Positions 18,823-27,900 of a stretch of DNA of 64,000 bases are shown here, piece by piece. The position numbers were made by a program, and so were the translations under genes. The number at the start of each line of letters is the position of its first letter. The first letter of the stretch is position 1. The notes under the pieces were generated by a model. The model did not search any database, was not told the origin of the DNA, and worked only from the letters and a program-made list of their open reading frames with translations. Source of the DNA: Campylobacter volucris (GTDB taxonomy: Bacteria > Campylobacterota > Campylobacteria > Campylobacterales > Campylobacteraceae); the NCBI RefSeq assembly GCF_008245045.1, contig NZ_CP043428.1:1426001-1490000 (forward strand). The letters are read 5' to 3'.

Positions 18823-19781
18823 GTTCTAACCTCATAATAAATCTTACATGTGTTAAATTCATAACATATTGGACAATGATAAAAAAACAACGGGTGTTGG
18901 TTTTTACAATTATTACAAACATAAGTAAAAAAAAGTCGAGCTTTTATATCATTATCATTTAAAATTTTTAAAATTTTAAATTTTTCATTAGTCAATTTAA
19001 TGGCCGTTTTTTCAATACCTTTAGCATAAAAAAATTCATGATATTTTAAATCTTTGATATTAAAAGCTTGTGTAAAATTATCAAGCAAATCAATGATATT
19101 TTCAAAACTAGGCATTATTTGCATATCATCTTTATAGTAAGTAAAACAAAGCCTTAAAACACTTTCATTATCTTTTGAAAGAGCTAAAATTTCTTGTTTT
19201 TTTTCATCTTCACTTTTAGCACTTGCTTGAATTTTTAAAGCCTTGATTAAAGCTTTTTCAGTATAAATATTTTCTCCAAGCTCAAACAAACATTCTAAAA
19301 CTTCTAAAACTCTATCATAATCTTTTAATTTCAAATAAACTATTTTTAAAAGTTTTAAGCTTTCTTTGTTGCGTGATTTAATTTTTAAAGCATTAAGTAA
19401 AGCTTCTATGCTTCTTTCTAAAAATCCTGCTTTTAAATACACACTAGCTAAAGAAAAAAAGATATATTCTTTTTGATTTGCGTCATTAGATTTTTGCAAG
19501 GCAATCAAATATATACCTACTGCTTTTTCAAATTCTCCACTTTTAGTAAAAATTTGGGCTAAAAAATTTAAATTTTCTATGCTTAAATTTGCATTTTTTA
19601 AAAGTTGCTGATGAGTTGAGTTGATTTCAAATTTTTTAACAAAACGATCTAGTTTATTTTTTTGATCTTTACTAGCAAACATACGCCATATATAATGCGA
19701 ACTAGCCACGCATAAAACCAAAGCAGTTAAAACAATTAGTCCAAACAAAGGATCTCTATATTCTACAAAGAAAAAATCCAT
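18819..19781 (-). CDS. LapB/YciM-like TPR protein with C-terminal rubredoxin-type metal site
   Basis: The 320 residues begin with an N-terminal membrane segment (DPLFGLIVLTALVLCVASSH). A helical array of tetratricopeptide-like repeats follows (about 60-270, for example GEFEKAVGIYLIALQKS). The end is a small metal-binding knuckle, YVCNNC and YHCPICYE, with four cysteines in CxxC pairs. This is the layout of E. coli LapB, which controls LpxC stability and lipopolysaccharide synthesis. Sequence identity in the repeats is low, so function is inferred from architecture only. It heads the rnhA-rnc-aroC operon and is divergent from dnaG. Confidence 0.7.
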   Translation of the reverse strand: MDFFFVEYRDPLFGLIVLTALVLCVASSHYIWRMFASKDQKNKLDRFVKKFEINSTHQQLLKNANLSIENLNFLAQIFTKSGEFEKAVGIYLIALQKSNDANQKEYIFFSLASVYLKAGFLERSIEALLNALKIKSRNKESLKLLKIVYLKLKDYDRVLEVLECLFELGENIYTEKALIKALKIQASAKSEDEKKQEILALSKDNESVLRLCFTYYKDDMQIMPSFENIIDLLDNFTQAFNIKDLKYHEFFYAKGIEKTAIKLTNEKFKILKILNDNDIKARLFFTYVCNNCKNQHPLFFYHCPICYEFNTCKIYYEVRT

Positions 19782-19857
19782 CTAATCTCAACTTAAACTT
19801 CATAAATTTATAACAATTATAGCTAAATGCTTATATAATTTTCTTTAAGGTTTAAAA

Positions 19858-21645
19858 ATGATAGAACAAACTAGTATAGAACAACTTTTACAAAAAACAG
19901 ACATTGTTGATATCATAGCTCATTATGTAGAAGTAAAAAAACAAGGTTCAGGCTATGTATGCGTATGTCCTTTTCATGATGATAAAAATCCAAGTATGCA
20001 TATTAATTCTATTAAAGGTTTTTATCATTGCTTTGCTTGCAAAGCTGGGGGAAATGTCTTTAAATTTGTAATGGATTATGAAAAATTAAACTTTGTTGAA
20101 GCAGTCGAAAAAGTCGCTTCGTGGAGTAATTTTTCACTCACTTATACTTCGCAAAAACAAGATAATAAAAAATCTATTGTGCATATATTGCCTAGTTTGA
20201 ATGCCTTTTATAAACAAAATCTAAGTAAAAACAAAGAAGCCTTAGCTTATCTTTACAAAAGAGGCTTAAATGATGAAGACATTAGAAAATTTGAGTTAGG
20301 CTATGCTCCTAGTTCAAATGAAACTTTAAGATTATTACAAAATGAACAAATTAATACCCAAGAAGCCTTAGAAGCTGGAGCTATAAAGCAAAATGAAAGT
20401 GGAATTTATGCAAGCTTTATTAATCGCATCACTTTTAGCATTTATGATCATAAAAATTTACTCGTAGGCTTTGGCGGTAGAACCTTAGATGAAACCAATA
20501 TGGCTAAATATGTCAATTCTCCTCAAAGTAAATTATTTGACAAATCAAGAATTTTTTACGCACTTCATTTGGCAAAAGATGAAATTTACAAACAAAAAGA
20601 GATGATAATTTGCGAAGGTTATATGGATGCTATAGCTTTACATAAAGCTGGTTTTACTAATTCTGTAGCAGTTTTGGGCACAGCTTTAGGGGAAAATCAT
20701 ATTCCTTTGATTAAAAGATTACAAGCTAGAGTGATTTTATGTTTTGATAATGATAATGCAGGATTAAATGCTGCTCTTAGATCAGCTCATTTGCTAAGCT
20801 TGGCAAAAATTGATGGTAAAGTTGTCTTGATCGAAGGAGGTAAAGACCCTGCAGAACTTGTAGCAACACATCAAGAAAAGCTTTTATTTTCTATACTAGA
20901 AAAAGGCATAGAACTAGGCGAATTTTATATAAGAAATTTAATCACTCATTTTGATTTAAATTCAGCATTAAATAAACAACAAGCCTTAGAAGAAGTGCAA
21001 AAATACACTTTTTCGCTAGAACCTTTAATAGCAAATTCATATGTTAATTTGGTTGCAAATTTACTTGGAGTAAATCATCAAGACATTAAACTTAGCAAAA
21101 ACACAAAGACTCAAAATACTTTTTTAAAATTACGCCCACAAAAGCAAAATTTTACTAACAATATAAGCGAATTAGAATTATTAAAATTTTTACATGAAAA
21201 TCCAAATTCCATATCTATTTTTAATGCTATAAGTTTGCAAGAATATTTTTTACACCAAGATATCATACAAGCTATTTTAACCCATCAAAATTTTGAGAAT
21301 GCAAGTATAAGAGAACTTTATGAGTATAAAAATATCAAAGATTTGGCTAATTTGGAAGAATTTTTATATGCAATTTGTAAAATAAATTTAGCTTTTTTTA
21401 ATAGATTAAAAAATCTTGATTTTACTCAAGCTTTAAAAAAACAAATTTTTAATTTGCTCAACCAAAATTTAGAAAAAATCAAAAAAATCTATCAAAATGA
21501 AGAAATTTTTCTTTCTCACTTAAATGAAATTTTAAAAACCATACAAACATTAAAAGACGATGAATTAGAACTTTTTTTTATCAATTTGCAAAGAAATATC
21601 AAAAACAAACAAGAGCTTTATGTTCATTATGATGAAACTTTTTAA
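19858..21645 (+). CDS. dnaG: DNA primase
   Basis: DnaG makes RNA primers at the replication fork. The N-terminal CHC2 zinc finger has ligands C37, H40, C58 and C61 (CPFHDDKNPS and HCFACKAGG). The TOPRIM catalytic core follows, with IICEGYMDAIALHKAG near residue 250 and CFDNDNAGLNA near 298, and EGGKDPAEL near 326. The remaining 230 residues are a helical helicase-binding domain, divergent as usual. At 595 residues the length is normal. The gene is divergent from the LapB-like gene with about 75 bases between. Confidence 0.97.
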   Translation: MIEQTSIEQLLQKTDIVDIIAHYVEVKKQGSGYVCVCPFHDDKNPSMHINSIKGFYHCFACKAGGNVFKFVMDYEKLNFVEAVEKVASWSNFSLTYTSQKQDNKKSIVHILPSLNAFYKQNLSKNKEALAYLYKRGLNDEDIRKFELGYAPSSNETLRLLQNEQINTQEALEAGAIKQNESGIYASFINRITFSIYDHKNLLVGFGGRTLDETNMAKYVNSPQSKLFDKSRIFYALHLAKDEIYKQKEMIICEGYMDAIALHKAGFTNSVAVLGTALGENHIPLIKRLQARVILCFDNDNAGLNAALRSAHLLSLAKIDGKVVLIEGGKDPAELVATHQEKLLFSILEKGIELGEFYIRNLITHFDLNSALNKQQALEEVQKYTFSLEPLIANSYVNLVANLLGVNHQDIKLSKNTKTQNTFLKLRPQKQNFTNNISELELLKFLHENPNSISIFNAISLQEYFLHQDIIQAILTHQNFENASIRELYEYKNIKDLANLEEFLYAICKINLAFFNRLKNLDFTQALKKQIFNLLNQNLEKIKKIYQNEEIFLSHLNEILKTIQTLKDDELELFFINLQRNIKNKQELYVHYDETF

Positions 21646-21704
21646 ATTTTAGAAAATAAATTAAAAATCTTTCAATAAAATTATGAAAAAAATGAAAGGA
21701 AAAA

Positions 21705-22688
21705 ATGAAAGCACTAGCACTTTTTAGTGGTGGACTTGATTCTATGCTTGCTATAAAACTCATTACTTCTCAAGGCATAGAAGTTAAAGCTCTAAATATC
21801 AACATAGGATTTGGTGGAACAAGCGATAAAAGTGAGATCATGGCCAAACGCGCTGCTATGGCAGGAGCTAGTTTTGAAATGATAGATGTAAGAAATGCTT
21901 ATTTGCAAGAAGTTTTGTTTAATCCACAATATGGATATGGAAAACATTTTAATCCTTGCATAGATTGTCATGCTTTTATGTTTAAAACTGCTCTTTCTAT
22001 GTTAAAAGATGAAAATGCTGATTTTATCATCACTGGAGAAGTTTTAGGCCAACGCCCTATGAGTCAAAGAAATGATGCTATGGCAAAGGTTAAAAAATTA
22101 GCACTTGATGAAGAAGATCTTGTCTTGCGTCCTATGTGTGCTAAAAATTTACCTTTAACCAAGCCTGAGCGTGAGGGTTGGGTTGATAGGCAAAAACTAG
22201 AAAATATCAGCGGACGCAGCAGAAAAAGACAACTTGAACTAGCTGCCAAATTTGGATTTGAAGATTTTGAAAGCCCTGGTGGTGGCTGCTTGCTTACACT
22301 TGAAAGCTTTGCTAATAAAATTAAAGATTTCATAAAATTTGATAAAAATATGCAAGTAAATGATGCTCAGCTTTTAAAATATGGTCGTCATTTAAGGCTT
22401 CCAAATGGCTCTAAAATGATCATTGGAAGAAATGAATTAGAAAATCGATTTTTAAAAGAATTAAAAACTCAAAAATACGAAGAATTAAAACTTTTTGATT
22501 TAGTAGGAGCTTATTCTTTAGTGGATGAAAATATAAATGATGAGGATTTAAATTTAGCTCTTATTATAGCATTAACCTATGCTAAAACTAGCCCAAATAC
22601 TCCTTATAATATAGGCTTTAAGGATAAAATTTTCCAAAGCATAGCTTTTGAAAGCAAAGATAAAATTCAAGAATTTTTCATCAATTAG
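21705..22688 (+). CDS. PP-loop ATPase of the tRNA-thiolation type (Cj1633-like)
   Basis: The 327 residues begin with MKALALFSGGLDSMLAIKL, whose SGGxDS is the PP-loop that activates substrates by adenylation in tRNA-modifying enzymes such as ThiI and MnmA. A CxxC pair (CIDCHAFMF near residue 86) and GEVLGQRPMSQR near 110 follow. SPGGGCLLTLESF lies near 187. No RNA-binding THUMP domain is seen. Thiolation of tRNA or a related sulfur transfer is a family-level guess. It lies close behind dnaG with GAAAGGAAAAA ahead of the start, and a strong terminator follows. Confidence 0.75.
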   Translation: MKALALFSGGLDSMLAIKLITSQGIEVKALNINIGFGGTSDKSEIMAKRAAMAGASFEMIDVRNAYLQEVLFNPQYGYGKHFNPCIDCHAFMFKTALSMLKDENADFIITGEVLGQRPMSQRNDAMAKVKKLALDEEDLVLRPMCAKNLPLTKPEREGWVDRQKLENISGRSRKRQLELAAKFGFEDFESPGGGCLLTLESFANKIKDFIKFDKNMQVNDAQLLKYGRHLRLPNGSKMIIGRNELENRFLKELKTQKYEELKLFDLVGAYSLVDENINDEDLNLALIIALTYAKTSPNTPYNIGFKDKIFQSIAFESKDKIQEFFIN

Positions 22689-22691
22689 CTC

Positions 22692-22721
22692 TACAAAGGT
22701 ATTAAAATACCTTTGTATTTT
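22692..22721. terminator. Bidirectional terminator between the PP-loop gene and pbpC
   Basis: A perfect 12-bp stem, TACAAAGGTATT (22692-22703) with AATACCTTTGTA (22706-22717), is followed by TTTT on the plus strand. A-rich sequence on the other side gives Us for the leftward transcript, and the genes on both sides converge here. Confidence 0.8.
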
Positions 22722-24928
22722 CACAATACATTAAAATTTACAAAATCACTCAAGCCGCTTTGACTAATGATATTAAGTGTGTATTTGCCTTTTTTTAAAT
22801 CAATATAAATTTGATCATCATTCCCTTCAAATACTAATTTTTGATTTAAATACCAAAATACCTTCTCTTTTTTTGGATTTGAAATTTTAATGAGCAGTTT
22901 TTGCTTTGATGTTAAATCTTTTGGCAAGATGATATTAAGATTGTTTAAAGGATAAATAATTTTTATTGTATTGTTTGAAATTTTAAAATTTTGCTTTTGT
23001 TTAGAAAAAAATTCTTGGGCGTATGATGGTAAATTTAAAATAGTTTTTTTACTCGCATAGATAAAATTTTCATCTTTTGAATTTACTTGTTTATCTTCAT
23101 ACAAAAAAACTTCTTTTAAAAAAGGAGAAATTCGCAAGATCTTTGCACTTTGAGGATATAACACCTCTTTAAAATCAAATTGATCATCATAACGATATGC
23201 TGTTTGATTTTCTATTTTAACAAAAATCAAATCATTAGGTTTATTAAATTCTACATTTACCTCATCAAGTAAAGATAAAAGTTCAAAAAATAATTCCCCA
23301 GCTACACTTACCCCAAAAAGATTTGCATTAGCTTCACCTGTAAAATTACCAACCCACACCCCTAAAGTGTATCTAGGTGAAACTCCAACCGCCAAAGCAT
23401 CCTTTCTACCATAGCTAGTTCCTGTTTTCCAAGATACAATAGTGTTAAAATCATATTGTTTTAATCCTACCCTATCTAAATCTTTTAAAACCTCTAAAGT
23501 TAAATAACTTGCACCATCGCTAATAAGTTTTTTTTCATTTAAAATATGTGCATTTTGTTCATATAATACATCTTTAAATTTTCCATAATTTCCAAGACTA
23601 AGATAAATTTTTACTAAATCTTCTAGACTTAATTCTTTAGTGCCTAGTATCAAAGAAAGGCCGTATTTTTTAAAATTTTCATCATCAAATTCTAAAATTT
23701 CTTTAAGTTTATAAAAAAATTTTTCATAACCATACTCTAAAAGTAAATTGACAAAAGGGATATTAAGAGATTTTTGCAAAGCTTCTTTAGCACTGATTAA
23801 TCCATAGTATTTTTTATTAGCATTTTGTGGTGCAAAATTTGAAAAATATGTAGGCACATCAAGCACTAAAGAATCAGGAACCAATAAACCTTCATCTATG
23901 GCCAATGCAAAAAGTAAAGGTTTTAAAGTCGAACCCACACTACGCTTTGCAATAACCCCATCTACTTGACCAAAATTAGCAAAATCATAAAAATCATTAG
24001 ATCCTACATAAGCTAAAACTTTATTTGTTTTTGTATCAGCAAGCAAGATGGCTAAATTCTTAATGCCTTTTTGGTGGAGTTTGTAGCTATATTCTTTTGC
24101 TTTATTTTCAAATTTAAGCTGAATTTTTTTATCAATACTTGAAATGATTTTAGTTTGATTTTTTAAAAGCCTACGAGCTAAATGCGGAGCTATATTTTTC
24201 CTTGATTTAAAAGTAGGCAAATTTTCAGCAAGAGCTAATTGTAAAATGTCTTTGGAAAAATAACCCTTTTCAAAAAGTCTTTGAAGTAAACGATTGCGTT
24301 TTTGCAAAAGTTTGTCTTTATTTTTTTCAAGATTAATAAGACCAGGATTATTTGGAAGCACTGCAAGTAAAGCTGCCTGACTCCAAGTGATATCTTTTAA
24401 ATTCTTTTCAAAATAAAACAAACCAGCACTTGCAACACCAACTAAATTTCCACCATATGGAGCATTATTTAAATAAAGCTTTAAAATTTCTTCTTTACTA
24501 TAAGCATTTTCTAAAGCAAAGGCTTTAATGATTTCATTAAATTTATTAAAATAAGTGCGTTCATTTTGCTCTAAAAGCTTTATAGTTTGCATAGAAATAG
24601 TGCTTGCACCGCTTCTTTTTTCTGAAAAAAGATTGTTTTTAAAAGCCCTTAAAAGAGCTAAAAAATCTACTCCAAAATGAGAATAAAAATTTTTATCCTC
24701 ATATAAAATCACAGCATCTTTAAGTTTTTGTGGTATATCATTGCTTTCTAAATGCCATTGTTCATTTGCATCTAAAAAAACACTTAAAATTTCTTCGTTT
24801 TTGTCTAATAAAACCTTGCTATAAGAATCTTTAAATAAATTCTTACTATCAAAAAAACTATATACAAAAGCTATATAAGAACAAAAACTTACAAAACATA
24901 TGCAAAAAAATATTTTCAATTTTACCAA
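22721..24928 (-). CDS. pbpC: Penicillin-binding protein 1C
   Basis: A bifunctional peptidoglycan synthase of the PBP1C type, 735 residues, anchored by an N-terminal membrane segment (residues 5-24). The glycosyltransferase domain shows YEDKNFYSHFGVD near residue 72 and SGASTISMQTIKLLEQ near 108. The transpeptidase domain has SVGSTLKPL (active Ser in S-T-L-K, about 331), SLNIPFVNL near 388 and KTGTSYGRKDA near 500. The C-terminal 90 residues form the beta-sandwich domain typical of PBP1C. The start overlaps the end of the alpha-2-macroglobulin gene by seven bases; pairing of these two genes is common in Gram-negative bacteria. Confidence 0.95.
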   Translation of the reverse strand: MVKLKIFFCICFVSFCSYIAFVYSFFDSKNLFKDSYSKVLLDKNEEILSVFLDANEQWHLESNDIPQKLKDAVILYEDKNFYSHFGVDFLALLRAFKNNLFSEKRSGASTISMQTIKLLEQNERTYFNKFNEIIKAFALENAYSKEEILKLYLNNAPYGGNLVGVASAGLFYFEKNLKDITWSQAALLAVLPNNPGLINLEKNKDKLLQKRNRLLQRLFEKGYFSKDILQLALAENLPTFKSRKNIAPHLARRLLKNQTKIISSIDKKIQLKFENKAKEYSYKLHQKGIKNLAILLADTKTNKVLAYVGSNDFYDFANFGQVDGVIAKRSVGSTLKPLLFALAIDEGLLVPDSLVLDVPTYFSNFAPQNANKKYYGLISAKEALQKSLNIPFVNLLLEYGYEKFFYKLKEILEFDDENFKKYGLSLILGTKELSLEDLVKIYLSLGNYGKFKDVLYEQNAHILNEKKLISDGASYLTLEVLKDLDRVGLKQYDFNTIVSWKTGTSYGRKDALAVGVSPRYTLGVWVGNFTGEANANLFGVSVAGELFFELLSLLDEVNVEFNKPNDLIFVKIENQTAYRYDDQFDFKEVLYPQSAKILRISPFLKEVFLYEDKQVNSKDENFIYASKKTILNLPSYAQEFFSKQKQNFKISNNTIKIIYPLNNLNIILPKDLTSKQKLLIKISNPKKEKVFWYLNQKLVFEGNDDQIYIDLKKGKYTLNIISQSGLSDFVNFNVL

Positions 24929-27900
24929 GTCACTTTAACTCTCTTACTTTGGCTTAAAGCTCTATAAGCATTATCATACATTACTTCAACATAAGCTCCA
25001 CTTAGTGTATAAATACCTGGGGTAATTGCGTTTAATTTTACAAAAAAATTCTTTTCTTTCTCAGGATAAAGCGAGAAAAAATACATTATCTTATCATCTC
25101 TAATATCTACAAAATCATAATTTGAATCATTTATAAATTCAGGTTTTTCACTACTTAAAAAATCATGCACTATTTCCCACCCGCTTGGTAAAATTTGAGT
25201 TAAAGCAACATTGTGAATTTCTTGGCTAGTTTTATCTAAAGATATGGTTAATTTCATATAAAAAATTTGCGAACTTTTGATTGAACTTTCATCGATTTCA
25301 TTGCCATTTTCATCATAAAAAGTTCTTGTGATAAATAACCCTTGCGCAAAAGGCAAAGCTACTTCTTTTTTAATGCCTTCTATACCAAAATGCACAAAAG
25401 TATCTTCTTTAGCTTTTATTACGACCTTGCCTTTGTTAAATTCAAACTGCTCAAAAGAAGTTTCATTTAAATTTTGAGTTTTTTCATCAATATTTATAGT
25501 AGCATTGAGTGTTTTAGAATTTTTTTCATTAAAACTATTTGATAAAGCATATAAAGCATATCCTGCACTTTGAGTGCTAAGCCAAGCATTACTTTCTAAA
25601 TTCCTTTTAATATTTTCCAATAACTCCTCATTGTTTTTACCATAGATGATTTTATATGCATTAGCTATAATAGCTTCATCTCTTAAAAACGATCCATATG
25701 TGCTAGTATAATCATCACTATCAGGCTTTATGCTTAAATTTTTTACCAAATTTAAAGCTATCTCATCAAAACCAGCAAGTTTATACGCACTACCAAGCTG
25801 CCAAAGACTGACATTGCTTAAATTTTTTAAATATTGTTTGTTTTCATAAATACTATTCATAACGCTTAAATTTGGCTCTTTAGTTAAAGCTAAAAGATAT
25901 AAAGAATTAATTTTTATGTCTTTATTTACATCATCTTTTAAAATATAGGCTTTTTCATAATCAAGCCAAGCATTAAACATAGCATCACTTACATAATAAC
26001 CCTTTTCTTTGGCTAATATCAAAAACATACCAGCATAATTACTACCCCAATCATCAGACTCTTTTAATCCTTGCCAATATGCAAAACCTCCATTAGAAGT
26101 TTGAAAATTTATATATTTATTAATCAAAGCATTAGTATTATCAATAATTTTTTGCTTATTAATATCTAAATTTAATTTGTCTAAAAACAATTGTGGTAAA
26201 ACCGCTGAAGTGCTTTGCTCTATACATCCATAAGGATAATTTTGCAAATATTTTAATCTATGATTGATATTTAAAATAGGCTTAGAGCTAATGCTTAAAA
26301 ATGCACTTGGATTGATGTATTCTTTATCGATGTTAAATTCCATGGTGCTATTAGCAGGAATTTTTAAAGATTTTCCTTCATAGCTTATAGTGTTTAATGC
26401 TTTTATATCAATTTGGGTATTTTGCGTATAAGTATAATCTTTTGCATTTAAACTAAATTCTAATTCTTCTGTGCCTAAATTATCAGAATCTACCTTAGCA
26501 TCAATATAAACATCTTTAACTTTTTCATTATCAAAATCAATCAAAATTTCATTGCTATTAAAGCTTATAAGTGAATTTTTAGCCTTTAAGGATAATTTTG
26601 CATTTTTTACATCCTCATCTATTTTAAATACTTGCACCAAAAGCCTAAATTCATCACCCATTCTTAATGCTCTTGGCAAAGTTTCAAGCATTATAACTGG
26701 CGCACTAACTTGTATATTTTTAAAAGCACTACCAAAACTATTTTGATTATTTGCTACTACCATTACCCTTACAGAGCCCAAATAAGAAGGCATTTTAAAA
26801 TTAAGTTTTGCATAGCCATTTTCATCGCTTTTAACAGGCTCTTGAAACAAAACTATGGGCTTAAAGCGTCTAGCTTTTTCATCGCTTTTGCTTTTATTTG
26901 CTCTACTTTCTAAAAAGCTATCTCCACCTGTGGTTAAAACTTTAGATACATTAGAAGTATTTTTTGTGATAATCTTATCGTAAGTATCATATATGCTCAT
27001 ATTAAAGCGAATTTTTTGATAAAAATATTCCCAAATATCTGGAGTTTTAAAAGCATTAATATCTAATAACCCCTCATCTACAATAGCCACAGTATAAGTA
27101 TAGCTTTGCTTATCTTTGCTTTGAATTTCTATTTGAAAATCTTGTTTGGGCATAACTTTACTAGGAGCTTTTATATCAAGCTCGATTTTACTATGTTCAT
27201 CAACTACTTTTAAAGGTACCACACCAAAAAGTCTCAAAGCTCTATCATTGGTATAATCATTATAATCTTGCAACAATATTACACTTGCATAGATATTTGG
27301 TGCATATTCTTTGCTTATAGGAAATTCAACCTTGGTAGTATTTTCTTTTGTCTCAAGCACAAAACGCTTTAAAATTTTTGTATTGTCATTAAAAGTAACA
27401 ATAGCTTTTGCACCTTTAACACTTTCAAATTCTATCGTTGCAATATCATTTGGTTTGTATTCTTTTTTATCGCTTTTAATCTTTAAAGAACTTACAATAT
27501 CACTATCACTTGGTGCACCAAAACTACTAATATAAAAATACTCTCCTGTGCTAGTTTTATCTTGGACATCTTCAAGTTCTATAAACATTTCTCCATGATA
27601 ATCTTTTGGATCAAATTCAATTTTTACTGGTTGATCTTGGCTTATAATTTCACCCTGATAAATGATTTTAGTGTTTTTATCTCTTTTTAAAGATTTTAAA
27701 AAATCATCGTAATTATCATAATCCCACCACCAAGAATAATCATTAGCATAAATAGTATATTTGATTTTTCTATTGGCGATTAAATTCTCTTTTAAATCAC
27801 TTACAACCACATCAAAATTTACTATAGACCCTGAATTTAAATAACGATTTTTAAGTTTTTTAATACCTACAAAATTTTCATGCAAAATAATTGGAGTTTG

